From: JAWLCQ01 sp041687095
Lineage (GTDB): Bacteria; Planctomycetota; Phycisphaerae; SM23-33
Length of the DNA stretch: 13,363 nt
Assembly (NCBI GenBank): GCA_041687095.1
Contig: JAWLCQ010000139.1
Location: 1 to 13,363 of the forward strand
Direction: 5' to 3'
Shown piece after piece: positions 1 through 7,012 of this stretch. Under the pieces are notes generated by a model, which was not told where the DNA came from, ran no database searches, and worked only from the letters and a program-made list of their open reading frames with translations. The number at the start of each line of letters is the position of its first letter. Position 1 is the first letter of the stretch. Both the position numbers and the translations under genes were made by a program.

Positions 1-10
1 CTACCGGGAC

Positions 11-43
11 TCTCGGAATCGCGTCCCTGTCGGGACGCCGAGA
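11..43 (-). terminator. Hairpin downstream of the small membrane protein gene, possible terminator
   Basis: Arms GCGTCCC (21-27) and GGGACGC (32-38) close a 4-nt loop. Outer arms TCTCG (11-15) and CGAGA (39-43) extend the stem past a 5-nt bulge. The hairpin lies 45 bp beyond the stop of the minus-strand gene 88-516, where a terminator would be expected. No T-tract follows on the minus strand, so it may be a rho-independent-like stem, a 3'-end stabiliser or just a dispersed palindrome. Confidence 0.4.
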
Positions 44-87
44 TGTGTAGAACAACCAGGTCTCCCGATCCCCGCCGCCGGCGCGTC

Positions 88-516
88 CTACTGCTTCTCG
101 CCCGTCTGTTCGTCCTCGTCCTCGGGTTCGTCCTCGGGTTTGTCGAGCTGTCCGTGTTCCATCTCGAAATCGATGACGTCGTCGGGGGAGACCTGGTAGC
201 GTTTGCCGGCGACTTCCCAGGCGTTGACGTACTCGGTGGGGGGCAGGCGGCGGTGGGCGAGGTGGCGGCGGACGCGGCGGGCGACGGTCCACAGCAGCAC
301 GATCAGGCACAGCGCCAGCAGCGTCAGGGCCACCAGCGAGACGTAGGACAGGTAGCGCTGCTGGTCGCGCGGGGCGTTGCTGGCGGCGGCGTCGGCGGCG
401 GCGTCGGCGGTGAGGTAGACGATGACGCCCAGCCCCCCGCACAGGACGATCAGGAAGGCGTAGAACAGGGCGTTGACGAACATGCGGGCGCGGCGGGGGG
501 TCAGGTCATCCTCCAT
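88..516 (-). CDS. Small two-helix membrane protein of unknown function
   Basis: I do not recognise the family. The 142-aa product begins MEDDLTPRRARMFVNAL and shows two hydrophobic segments, about residues 14-36 and 58-78. They are separated by an Ala/Asp-rich stretch. A basic patch (ARRVRRHLAHRR) follows the second helix, and the C-terminus is strongly acidic (many Glu/Asp from about residue 115). By the positive-inside rule the tail should be cytoplasmic. The start ATG lies inside the end of the dnaJ-like gene: the two frames overlap by 16 bp, and a GGAAGGA sequence sits 7 nt upstream. Translation is therefore probably coupled to the chaperone gene, which hints at a related role at the membrane. 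That functional link is inference only. Confidence 0.8.
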   Translation of the reverse strand: MEDDLTPRRARMFVNALFYAFLIVLCGGLGVIVYLTADAAADAAASNAPRDQQRYLSYVSLVALTLLALCLIVLLWTVARRVRRHLAHRRLPPTEYVNAWEVAGKRYQVSPDDVIDFEMEHGQLDKPEDEPEDEDEQTGEKQ

Positions 517-1508
517 GGCACGTCCTTCCTGGGGTCGTAGGGATCGGTCCGGCGAAGCTCCTCGAGCAGCTCCCGGCCGCGATCGGACAGTGTGGGCGGA
601 ACGGCGATGCGGATCTCGACGTACTGGTCGCCGCGGGCGCTGCCCTTCACGCTCGCGACGCCCTTGCCCCGCAGCCGCAGCTTGCGTCCGCCGCTCATGC
701 CCGGGGGGATCGTCACGGTCATCACCCCGTCGATGGTGGGCACGTCGACTTTTGCCCCGAGGGCGGCCTCGGAGAGGCTGATGGGGACGGTGACGGAGAG
801 GTCGTTGCCCTCGCGGCGGAAGTAGGGGTGGGGGTTGACGTGGCAGGTGATGTAGAGGTCGCCGCGCCCCCGGCGGCCCAGTCCGCCCTTGCCGGGCACG
901 CGGATCTTCGAGCCCTCCTTCACCCCGGGGGGGATCTTCACGTGGATGGTCTCGGTCCGGGGCGCCCCGCTCTCGTCAGGCACCTGGAGTTGCAGCACCG
1001 TGGTGGTGCCCTGAACCGCCTGGAGGAAGTCGAGCGTGAGGTGGTGCTCCAGGTCGGCCGCCGGTGCGGGGGCGGGACGGCGGGCGGAACGTCCCGCGCG
1101 GGCGCCCGCCCCGGGCGCCCCGCCGCGCAGGGCGTTGAGGATGTCGTCCAGCGACATGCCCACGAACCCCTCGCCGCCTCGCGCGCCCCCTCCGCCGAAG
1201 AGGTCCTCGAAGTCCACGCCGAACCCCTCCCCGGGCGGAGGGCCCCACTGCGTCCGCCCCCCTCGCGGGCCCCCGGGGCCCTGGCCCGTCACGCCCGCAT
1301 GGCCGTACTGGTCGTAGAGCTTCCGCTTCTCCGGATCGCTGAGGACCTCGTAGGCCTCGGTGGCCTCGGCGAAGCGCTCGGCGGCGTCGGAGGCCTTGTT
1401 CACGTCGGGGTGGTACTTCCTCGCGGCCTTGCGGTAGGCGGATTTGATGTCCGCCTCCTTCGCCTCGCGGGAGAGCCCCAGGATCTCGTAGTAGTCGCGT
1501 TTCGCCAT
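501..1508 (-). CDS. DnaJ/CbpA-type co-chaperone lacking the zinc finger
   Basis: The 335-aa J-domain protein would stimulate the ATPase of DnaK/Hsp70 in the cytoplasm and deliver unfolded clients. The J domain spans residues 4-68, with the invariant HPD at 33-35 (KYHPDVNK) and the helix IV region KLYDQYGHAG. A Gly/Phe/Pro-rich linker runs to about residue 150. Two beta-barrel substrate-binding domains follow (IPPGVKEGSKIRVPGKGG, then GDLYITCHVNPHPYFRREG and the ALGAKVDVPT strand). The four CxxCxGxG zinc motifs of true DnaJ are absent; a single Cys is visible. That places the protein with class II proteins (CbpA/DjlA-like type B) rather than the housekeeping DnaJ. No dnaK or grpE is in the window. 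The last 16 bp overlap the start of the downstream membrane protein gene. No strong Shine-Dalgarno precedes the ATG. Confidence 0.93.
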   Translation of the reverse strand: MAKRDYYEILGLSREAKEADIKSAYRKAARKYHPDVNKASDAAERFAEATEAYEVLSDPEKRKLYDQYGHAGVTGQGPGGPRGGRTQWGPPPGEGFGVDFEDLFGGGGARGGEGFVGMSLDDILNALRGGAPGAGARAGRSARRPAPAPAADLEHHLTLDFLQAVQGTTTVLQLQVPDESGAPRTETIHVKIPPGVKEGSKIRVPGKGGLGRRGRGDLYITCHVNPHPYFRREGNDLSVTVPISLSEAALGAKVDVPTIDGVMTVTIPPGMSGGRKLRLRGKGVASVKGSARGDQYVEIRIAVPPTLSDRGRELLEELRRTDPYDPRKDVPWRMT

Positions 1509-1884
1509 GGCGGAATTCTAGCCCCCCCTCGCACGGTCCGCAACGCGGGGGAACGCGAAGGGGTGCACGACCGTATCTGCGCAAGGTAACCGTTCACGCA
1601 ACGGCCCCAGCGGGGGGCCACCCTCAAGCCGCATGCTGTTCGCGGCTTGGGGGTGTTGAGCCTGCCGCGCCGTAGCACCCCCAAGCGGCAAACAACGCCG
1701 CTTGAGGGTGGCACCCCGGGAACCGTTCGTGCGCAGGGACGGTCGTACGCCCAACGCGAAGGCGCCGCGAACCCGGCGCGGCGCGGTTCGGCCGCGTGGG
1801 CGCGCCTCGCCCCCGCCCCCCCAGCCGCACACCGCATGCGGTTCTGCGGGGCGCCCGACTCATCTCCTCACGGGGGACGGACGC
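1509..1884. other. Gene-free 376-bp interval with palindromic element
   Basis: I find no plausible coding sequence here. The interval should hold the dnaJ-like gene's promoter and the 3' end of the ADP-ribosylglycohydrolase transcript. It is dominated by the cloverleaf element at 1612-1717 and its outer inverted arms. To the right are GC-rich inverted repeats (CGAACC...GGTTCG around 1770-1790) and the palindrome CCGCATGCGG at 1832-1841. Confidence 0.7.
1612..1717. repeat. Cloverleaf-forming palindromic element, copy 1
   Basis: Terminal arms of 21 bp (1612-1632 and 1697-1717) are inverted with two mismatches. Between them are three potential hairpins. The left one is GCCGC...GCGGC. The central stem is CTTGGGGGTG (1646-1655) with CACCCCCAAG (1676-1685). 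The right one is GCGGC AAACAAC GCCGC. The result is a four-way junction, tRNA-like in outline but with no tRNA sequence features. A further inverted pair, ACGACCGTnnCTGCGCA (1567-1583 and 1730-1746), continues the outer stem after an unpaired stretch. The sequence matches copy 2 at 3578-3681 with about seven differences. No transposase is present, so a non-autonomous (MITE- or REP-like) element is likely. Confidence 0.85.
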
Positions 1885-3417
1885 CTACCCCCCGGTCTCC
1901 GGTGTCTGCTCCGCGTTCCCGTTCAACAGCGTCACGGGCACGAGCATCGTCATGGGCCACCCGTCGCGGGTGATCTCGATGGCCATCCGCACGGGGCTGC
2001 GGCCCACGCAGGGCGCCTGCAGCGCGTACTCCGCGTCCACGCGGTCGCCCAGCGCCCCGCTGGCGACGTGGAGCGTGGTCTCGCTGCCCGGGTGCACCTC
2101 CCACCCGTCGGGGACGTACCAGCGGACATTGAGGTTGCTTTGCACGCGGTAGGTATTGCGGATCTTCAGGCGGATCGTCTTGGGCTGCGCGTCGCGGGCG
2201 AAGGGCCCGTCGAGGTAGTCCACGCCGATCTCGAACTGGTCGAAGCGGAAGACCGGCCCGCCCAGGTTCCAGTAGAGGGACGCCCCCCCGTCGCGGGCGA
2301 ACAGGCGTTCGGCGTTGAGGCCGGACCGGTCCGTGGGGTTGTCGGTGATTCGCACGGGCAGGCGGCGGCGGTGGAGGACGGCGTGGGCGGCGCGCTCGGT
2401 CCGGTCGGTCAGCTCGTCGACCGTCTTGGCCAACTGCCAACTGCAGTCGCCCACGTTCAGGGCGATGGTCTTGATGCCTCGCCCGATCGGGTCGATCCAC
2501 CGCTGCGGGATCGCCTCGATGCCGTGGAGGATCCCGAACAGCGAGCCCACCGTGGCGGCCGTGCAGTCGGTGTCCTCCCCGCAGTTGACGGCCGTGCAGA
2601 GGGTCTTGTCGAAGTCGCCCTCCCCGTAGAGCAGGGCGATGACGAGCATGCCGATGTTGGAGGGCACGTCGTACCCGAGGCGGCCCGTGTGGAAGCCTTT
2701 CTCGCGGTCGCGGTCGGAGGTGTGGCTGAGGTGGTTGAAGAACGTCGCTCCGCGGTAGTGTTCGAGGATCGTGTCCCGCGCCTCCAGCCACGTGCGGCCC
2801 CCGGAGTAGCACTCGCGGGCGGTGCGGACGGCGGCGGCGACGGCGGAGTCGGGGGGAAGGTACGACAGGCCGATGTCCAGGAGCTTCTGCACGTCCGATT
2901 CGACGAAGGCCGCCGACTCCATCACCGCGCAGAGGACCTCCGCGTACGTGCCCTCCCCGTCCCCGTGATCGATGATCGCGTCCTGCAGCGCGTACCACGC
3001 CGCCGCCGCGGGGCAGGCGGGGGTGACGCACGCCCAGATCTCCGAGCGGATGAACGAGCCGCAACTGTGCTTGAAGTCGTTGTGGATGGACCCGCTGAGG
3101 GGGGGCAGCAGCCCCGCCCGCAGGTTCCCCTTCGCATTGCCGTACTCCGACCAGTGCGGGGCGACGTAGAGCAGCCAGTACTCCGCGAGGGTGTTGGCGT
3201 CGAGGTCGGGGCCCTGCTCCTCCAACGCGATGAGCCACGCGAGCTGGATGTCGAGGTCGTCGTTGGGCAGCGGTTCCCCCCCGAGCTTCTGGGTGTAGAA
3301 GCTCACGTCGTTGATCTGCCGCCGCCACTCCATCGGCGCCCCGAGGGTGCCCCCGATGTTCTTGCCCATCCAGCAGCCCAGAACCTTGCTGCGGTACTCC
3401 GCACGGTTGACGTTCAT
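1885..3417 (-). CDS. ADP-ribosylglycohydrolase family protein with C-terminal beta domain
   Basis: The 510-aa product belongs to the ADP-ribosyl-(dinitrogen reductase) hydrolase/ARH fold family, di-Mg2+ enzymes that remove ADP-ribose from protein or nucleic-acid targets. The N-terminal glycine motif LGCWMGKNIGGTLGAP lies at residues 13-28. NDDLD follows at 52-56, where the family has its first metal-binding acidic cluster. The second metal motif is NCGEDTDCTAATVGSLFG at about residue 280, keeping the paired Asp (DTD). The catalytic unit ends near residue 330. The remaining ~170 residues look like an all-beta module with PDGWEVHPG, resembling the NEW3/NPCBM-associated type often attached to glycoside hydrolases; this assignment is by eye. 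AAGGAG (3423-3428) sits 5 nt before the ATG, fixing the start. No signal peptide is visible. The true substrate is unknown, and no partner ADP-ribosyltransferase is in the window. Confidence 0.9.
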   Translation of the reverse strand: MNVNRAEYRSKVLGCWMGKNIGGTLGAPMEWRRQINDVSFYTQKLGGEPLPNDDLDIQLAWLIALEEQGPDLDANTLAEYWLLYVAPHWSEYGNAKGNLRAGLLPPLSGSIHNDFKHSCGSFIRSEIWACVTPACPAAAAWYALQDAIIDHGDGEGTYAEVLCAVMESAAFVESDVQKLLDIGLSYLPPDSAVAAAVRTARECYSGGRTWLEARDTILEHYRGATFFNHLSHTSDRDREKGFHTGRLGYDVPSNIGMLVIALLYGEGDFDKTLCTAVNCGEDTDCTAATVGSLFGILHGIEAIPQRWIDPIGRGIKTIALNVGDCSWQLAKTVDELTDRTERAAHAVLHRRRLPVRITDNPTDRSGLNAERLFARDGGASLYWNLGGPVFRFDQFEIGVDYLDGPFARDAQPKTIRLKIRNTYRVQSNLNVRWYVPDGWEVHPGSETTLHVASGALGDRVDAEYALQAPCVGRSPVRMAIEITRDGWPMTMLVPVTLLNGNAEQTPETGG

Positions 3418-3462
3418 GCTCGCTCCTTTTCTGGCGGCCGGCGTTCCCGGCCGTTCCGCTTC

Positions 3463-3535
3463 ACCGCAGAGATCGCGGAGATCGCACAGGCGGGAACCGA
3501 ATCCCTTTCTCCGCGTTCTCCGCGACCTCCGCGGT
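3463..3535. repeat. CGCAGAG/CCGCGGAG-type dispersed hairpin repeat
   Basis: Arms 3463-3481 (ACCGCAGAGATCGCGGAGA) and 3517-3535 are inverted over 19 bp with two mismatches, around a 35-nt loop. The wording (ACCGCAGAG, CGCGGAG repeats) matches a widespread class of short intergenic repeats in high-GC bacteria, as I remember them. It lies just upstream of the ADP-ribosylglycohydrolase start and downstream of the hydantoinase gene, so it could also limit read-through. Confidence 0.6.
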
Positions 3536-3544
3536 GGGTCTAAC

Positions 3545-3581
3545 GCTTGCCCACGCTCACGTCCGGGCGGCCCGTGAGGGT
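3545..3581. repeat. Left copy of exact 37-bp direct repeat (duplicated hydantoinase 3' end)
   Basis: This segment is identical to 3701-3737, the codons for the last part of the DUF1638-hydantoinase fusion. In the equivalent minus-strand frame it reads GRPDVSVGKR and then a TAG stop (CTA at 3540-3542), so it looks like the gene's earlier end. It abuts and slightly overlaps the left arm of the cloverleaf element. Confidence 0.95.
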
Positions 3582-3681
3582 GCCACCCTCAAGCCGCATG
3601 CGGTTCGCGGCTTGGGGGTGTTGCGCCTGCCACGTGGCAGCACCCCCAAGCGGCAAACAACGCCGCTTGAGGGTGGCACCC
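3578..3681. repeat. Cloverleaf-forming palindromic element, copy 2
   Basis: The 20-bp terminal arms (3578-3597 and 3662-3681) are inverted with one mismatch. Inside are the left hairpin GCCGC...GCGGC and the right hairpin GCGGC AAACAAC GCCGC. The long central stem is CTTGGGGGTGTTGC against GCAGCACCCCCAAG, capped by the self-complementary CTGCCACGTGGCAG. Central stem pairing is better than in copy 1. The sequence CGTGAACGGT, also found near copy 1 and at 11825-11834 in the other orientation, follows directly at 3681-3690 and runs into the hydantoinase stop codon. Confidence 0.87.
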
Positions 3682-3689
3682 GTGAACGG

Positions 3690-6608
3690 TCACTTCTTCT
3701 GCTTGCCCACGCTCACGTCCGGGCGGCCCGTGAGGGTCCCGACGAGGACGCGTTCGAGGAAGATCTGGGTTCCGTCGGCGGCGGTGGAGACGCGGTCGTC
3801 GATCTCGATCTCCACGTGGGTCTCGCTCGCCCCCGCCGCCTGGGCAGTGGCGAGGATGTGCTGCTCCAGTTCGCCGCGGGCGTACTGCTGGGCGTCGCGG
3901 AGGCGGGGGAAGTCCTTCGCCCCGGGAAGGCCCTCGACGGAGTAGCGGCCCAGGTCGTTGGGGCGGATGCGGACGGTCCGCGACACCACGACGTGGGAGG
4001 TGACGGCCCCGACGGCGTTGGCGACGTCGGCGTCGTGGGGGATGATGAGTTCGGCGTTGAGGCGGTGGGCCGCCTCGGGCAGGAGCACGGCGGCCGGGGC
4101 GCCGATGCCGATCACCGGGCAGCGCATCTCCACCCGCACCCCGAACCCCCACCCCCCGTCACCGGACCCGCCCGCGGGCGGCGGGGCGGTTCGGCCGCCG
4201 TCGGCGAGGGCGTGGTCCACGAGGGCCTGGCAGACGGGGCAGTCGTCCATGGCGTCGGGGTCCATGCGGTGGTCGAGCTGCTTCTTGAGCAGTTCGACGG
4301 CGAGGCGGCGGACGGTGAGTTCGTGGACGCGGTCGAGCAACTCGGCCCCGGTCATGTCGGCGAGGTGGGCGTAGAGGTCGCAGGCCCGCTGGGCGGCGGG
4401 GGTGTCCCAGCGGGTGAACTGCCCGCGGACGTGCAGCAGGTCCGTGGGGGTCAGCCCGCACCGCTGCACGCGGTGGTGCTCCTCCAGGCGTTGCAGGCGG
4501 AGCAGCGACCAGTGGTGGGACCCGATGGCGAGGGCGAGTTCGGCGGCGGTGTGCGGGCGCCGGGCGAGTTGGCGGAGGACGGCGCGTTCCTGGTCGTCGA
4601 GGTCCAGGTCCCCGGTGGGGGAGGCGAGGACCAGCAGGTCCATCCCCCGCGTCGCCCTCCCGCACTCGTCGAGGTGGCGGGCGATCCAGTCCAGCGCCTC
4701 GTGCGTTCCCGGATGCTCGCTCGCCGCCCAGGCGATGGGCCCCACCCGCATCGGGCCGATCCGCAGCTCGCGGTTCTCCCACGCGATCAGGCTGTCGCCC
4801 CCGAGCCCCACCGTCCGCATGTCCAGCGCGCGGACGTGCGTCTTGATCCCGCCCACGCGCGTCCCGCCCTCGCACGTGCGGACCGTGCCCCCTCGCAGGG
4901 CGGCGGTGTCCGTGGTCGTGCCCCCGATGTCCACTACGATCGCGTCGTCGCGCCCGGTGAGGTAGCGCGCCCCGGCCACGCTGGCGGCGGGGCCCGACAG
5001 GATCGTCTCCACGGGCCGCTCGCGGGCGGTGTCGGACCGCATCAGCGACCCGTCGCCCTTGACGACCATGATGGGCGCGTCGATGCCCCGCCCCCGCAGC
5101 GCCCCCTCCGCCTCCCGCAGGAACCGCTCGAGGCGCGGGATGATCCGGCCGTTCAGCACGGCCGTCATCGCCCGCGTGCGGAAGTTCAGCAGCTCCGACA
5201 GCTCGTGCCCGCACGTCACGCTCCGCCCTGTCTCCTCGCGGACGATCCGCTTGACCTGCAGCTCGTGTTCGGGGTTGACCGTCGAGGCGAACCCGCTGAC
5301 GGCGAAGGCCCCGACGCGGTGGCGGTCGACCATCTCGCGGGCGATCCGCCGCACGGCCGCTTCGTCCACCGGGGCGAGCACGGCCCCCGTGATGTCCAGC
5401 TTCCCGGGGACGACGGCGGTGGGGGAGTGGGGGATGTCCCCGGGCTCGAAGAGTCCGTAGGGGGGCATGACGAGGAGGGCGACGGGCTGCCCGTGGCCCT
5501 CGACGATCGCGTTGGTGGCGAGCGTGGTGGAGATCGAGACGATCCCCACGTGGCGGAGCTGCTCTGGGTCGAGCTGGTCCAGGGCCCGGTGGATGCCCAG
5601 CGTGAAGTCCCACTTGGTGGTGAGGGCCTTGGCCTTGGCGAGGACGGAGTCGGCTTGGAAGTCGTAGATGACCGCGTCGGTGTACGTCCCCCCCGCGTCG
5701 ATGCCCAGCCCGTAGTGCACGCGGGCGTGCTGCTCGCGGTCGGGGATGGCGGCGGGCGAATGGCCGTCCTCACGCACGAGGCTCTGCGGGGCCTCCGCCG
5801 GGGCCTCGTGCACCGGCACGGCCGTCAGGCCCCCGCTCACGGCGTCGTAGGTGGCGGCGTACCCGGCGGGGATGAAGGCGATCTCGTCGGTCGAGGCGGT
5901 GGCGGCGAGGGCCTTGGTGAGCAGGGACAGGTTCCCGGGCAGCTCCTCGTAGGCCCAGCCGAGTTCATCGGCCATGGCGCGGGCGTAGGCGGCGTAGCGA
6001 TCGCGCCCGGGCGCCCCGGTGTCGATGAAGACGGCCCGGGAGTAGTTGCGCTTCCAGCTATCGAGGAAGTGGCGGATGGCGCCGGCGTTCTCGTCGCCGT
6101 ACTTCTCCGCGAGTTCATCCCGCGCGCGGGCGGGGGCCGCCCCGGCGCCCTCCGCCCCGCCGGTCCGCGGTCCCCGGGGCGGGGCGCCCGAGGCACGCTG
6201 GGCGTCCTGCTGGCTCTTGGGCTCGACCTTTCCGACGTACCATCCGCCCGAGACGTAGTAGGTTCCGGGGCAGCGGGCGAACTCCCGCTTGTAGGCCGCG
6301 TCGGAGCCCAGGAACAGGGCGATGCAGTCGTGGACGCGCGGGACGGCGAGGGGGACGTTCCGCGCCCGCAGGCCCACCGTGCCTCGCCCGCACAGCCCGT
6401 ACCCCAGGACGATGAGGTCCAGCGGCTCGCGCGCGGAGGCGGCGTCGATGGCCTCCTGCAGCCGGCGGCGCAGCTCCAGCGGCCGCTCGTGCAGACCCCC
6501 GGGCAGGAAGTCGGTCGTAATCTCCATGCCGCACCGCTGAGCGGCCGCGTCGATATCCATCGCCAGCACACCGCAGGCGATCACGTGCACCCGTCGCTTC
6601 GAAGACAA
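3690..6608 (-). CDS. DUF1638-hydantoinase A (ASKHA) fusion protein
   Basis: A product of about 972 aa in two parts. Residues ~7-280 match the DUF1638 type (RVHVIACGVLA start, LIVLGYGLCGRG, KYGDENAGA). They carry a Pro/Ala/Gly-rich insert near residues 135-165. From about residue 299 it is a hydantoinase/oxoprolinase A-like ATPase: GLGIDAGGTYTDAV phosphate loop, SISTTLATNAIVEG, and the second ATP motif VDIGGTTTDTAAL near residue 560. A CPVC motif sits near residue 788. Family members hydrolyse cyclic amides or activate substrates with ATP; others (RACo-like) reactivate corrinoid proteins. No HyuB partner or methyltransferase is present, so the substrate is unknown. I chose TTG at 6608 because AAGGAG (6617-6622) is 8 nt upstream and the DUF1638 domain starts right after. 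The frame stays open far upstream, but that part is repeats and gene shadow. The C-terminus (GKQKK) appears to have been rewritten by a repeat insertion. Confidence 0.88.
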   Translation of the reverse strand: MSSKRRVHVIACGVLAMDIDAAAQRCGMEITTDFLPGGLHERPLELRRRLQEAIDAASAREPLDLIVLGYGLCGRGTVGLRARNVPLAVPRVHDCIALFLGSDAAYKREFARCPGTYYVSGGWYVGKVEPKSQQDAQRASGAPPRGPRTGGAEGAGAAPARARDELAEKYGDENAGAIRHFLDSWKRNYSRAVFIDTGAPGRDRYAAYARAMADELGWAYEELPGNLSLLTKALAATASTDEIAFIPAGYAATYDAVSGGLTAVPVHEAPAEAPQSLVREDGHSPAAIPDREQHARVHYGLGIDAGGTYTDAVIYDFQADSVLAKAKALTTKWDFTLGIHRALDQLDPEQLRHVGIVSISTTLATNAIVEGHGQPVALLVMPPYGLFEPGDIPHSPTAVVPGKLDITGAVLAPVDEAAVRRIAREMVDRHRVGAFAVSGFASTVNPEHELQVKRIVREETGRSVTCGHELSELLNFRTRAMTAVLNGRIIPRLERFLREAEGALRGRGIDAPIMVVKGDGSLMRSDTARERPVETILSGPAASVAGARYLTGRDDAIVVDIGGTTTDTAALRGGTVRTCEGGTRVGGIKTHVRALDMRTVGLGGDSLIAWENRELRIGPMRVGPIAWAASEHPGTHEALDWIARHLDECGRATRGMDLLVLASPTGDLDLDDQERAVLRQLARRPHTAAELALAIGSHHWSLLRLQRLEEHHRVQRCGLTPTDLLHVRGQFTRWDTPAAQRACDLYAHLADMTGAELLDRVHELTVRRLAVELLKKQLDHRMDPDAMDDCPVCQALVDHALADGGRTAPPPAGGSGDGGWGFGVRVEMRCPVIGIGAPAAVLLPEAAHRLNAELIIPHDADVANAVGAVTSHVVVSRTVRIRPNDLGRYSVEGLPGAKDFPRLRDAQQYARGELEQHILATAQAAGASETHVEIEIDDRVSTAADGTQIFLERVLVGTLTGRPDVSVGKQKK
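3701..3737. repeat. Right copy of exact 37-bp direct repeat, inside the hydantoinase gene
   Basis: Identical to 3545-3581. It encodes GTLTGRPDVSVGK-type residues at the hydantoinase C-terminus. The two copies flank 119 bp that contain the cloverleaf element, the CGTGAACGGT motif and the codons Q-K-K-stop. Confidence 0.95.
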
Positions 6609-6679
6609 CTGCGCCACTCCTTCCACTTCCGCCGGCCCCGCCGGACCGAACGGCTCCTCACGAACCCGGCGAAACCGCC

Positions 6680-6685
6680 ATTGTA
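6680..6685 (-). promoter_or_regulatory. Candidate -10 box for the hydantoinase fusion gene
   Basis: On the minus strand this reads TACAAT, one mismatch from the sigma-70 -10 consensus, and lies 72 nt upstream of the proposed TTG start. No convincing -35 hexamer is placed 16-18 bp upstream; the first unit of the tandem array occupies that position instead. If real, the promoter would be activator-dependent or use the array as its upstream element. Confidence 0.25.
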
Positions 6686-6702
6686 GTCCCCCCCCGCGCA
6701 CC

Positions 6703-6889
6703 ATCGAAAACAAACCCAACCGCACCGTGCAAAACAAAGCCAACCGCACCGTGCAAAACAAAGCCAACCACAGCATGCAAAACAAAGCCAACCACAGCGT
6801 GCAGGACAAAGCCAACCATAGCGTGCAGAACAAAGCCAACTCGCGCAGTGCAAAACAAACCCAACCGGCCCGTGCGAAACAAACCCACC
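6703..6889. repeat. Tandem array A of a 24-bp repeat (8 units)
   Basis: The core GTGCAAAACAAAGCCAACC recurs with GTGC/ATGC anchors at 6727, 6751, 6775, 6799, 6823, 6848 and 6872. A diverged first unit starts at 6703. Spacing is 24 bp, once 25. Each unit has a conserved ~18-bp A-rich core and a variable ~6-bp junction (CGCACC, CACAGC, CATAGC, CGGCCC). It is not a CRISPR: there are no unique spacers of constant length. All units face the same way. Confidence 0.92.
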
Positions 6890-6975
6890 GATCGAAACGG
6901 GGACGGGCTCCGCAGGGGCGTGCCGTTCGCCCCGGAGGTGCCTGTGCCCCTTTCGCGGCCGAACTCGCACCGACC

Positions 6976-6994
6976 GTGTAAAACAAACCCAACC
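6976..6994. repeat. Single diverged unit of the 24-bp repeat
   Basis: GTGTAAAACAAACCCAACC matches the array core with two or three changes, in the same orientation as arrays A and B. It suggests that the two arrays were once closer or continuous and were split by inserted palindromic repeats. Confidence 0.8.
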
Positions 6995-7012
6995 GCCTGC
7001 CGGCGTCCCCAA

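Noticed and set aside
1612..1717. tRNA gene, because of the cloverleaf shape
   Set aside because: The arms are too long. No T-loop (GTTCGA-type), D-loop or anticodon arm features are present, and the shape is a repeat found twice.
1832..1841. Third partial cloverleaf copy at CCGCATGCGG
   Set aside because: Only 13 bp match the left hairpin of copy 2. That is too short to separate from chance in this base composition.
3534..6686. Plus-strand open frame of about 1050 codons opposite the hydantoinase fusion
   Set aside because: Antisense openness is expected from high third-position G+C. The translation is low in complexity and shows no domain. The same holds for long frames opposite the ADP-ribosylglycohydrolase, the porin and smsB.
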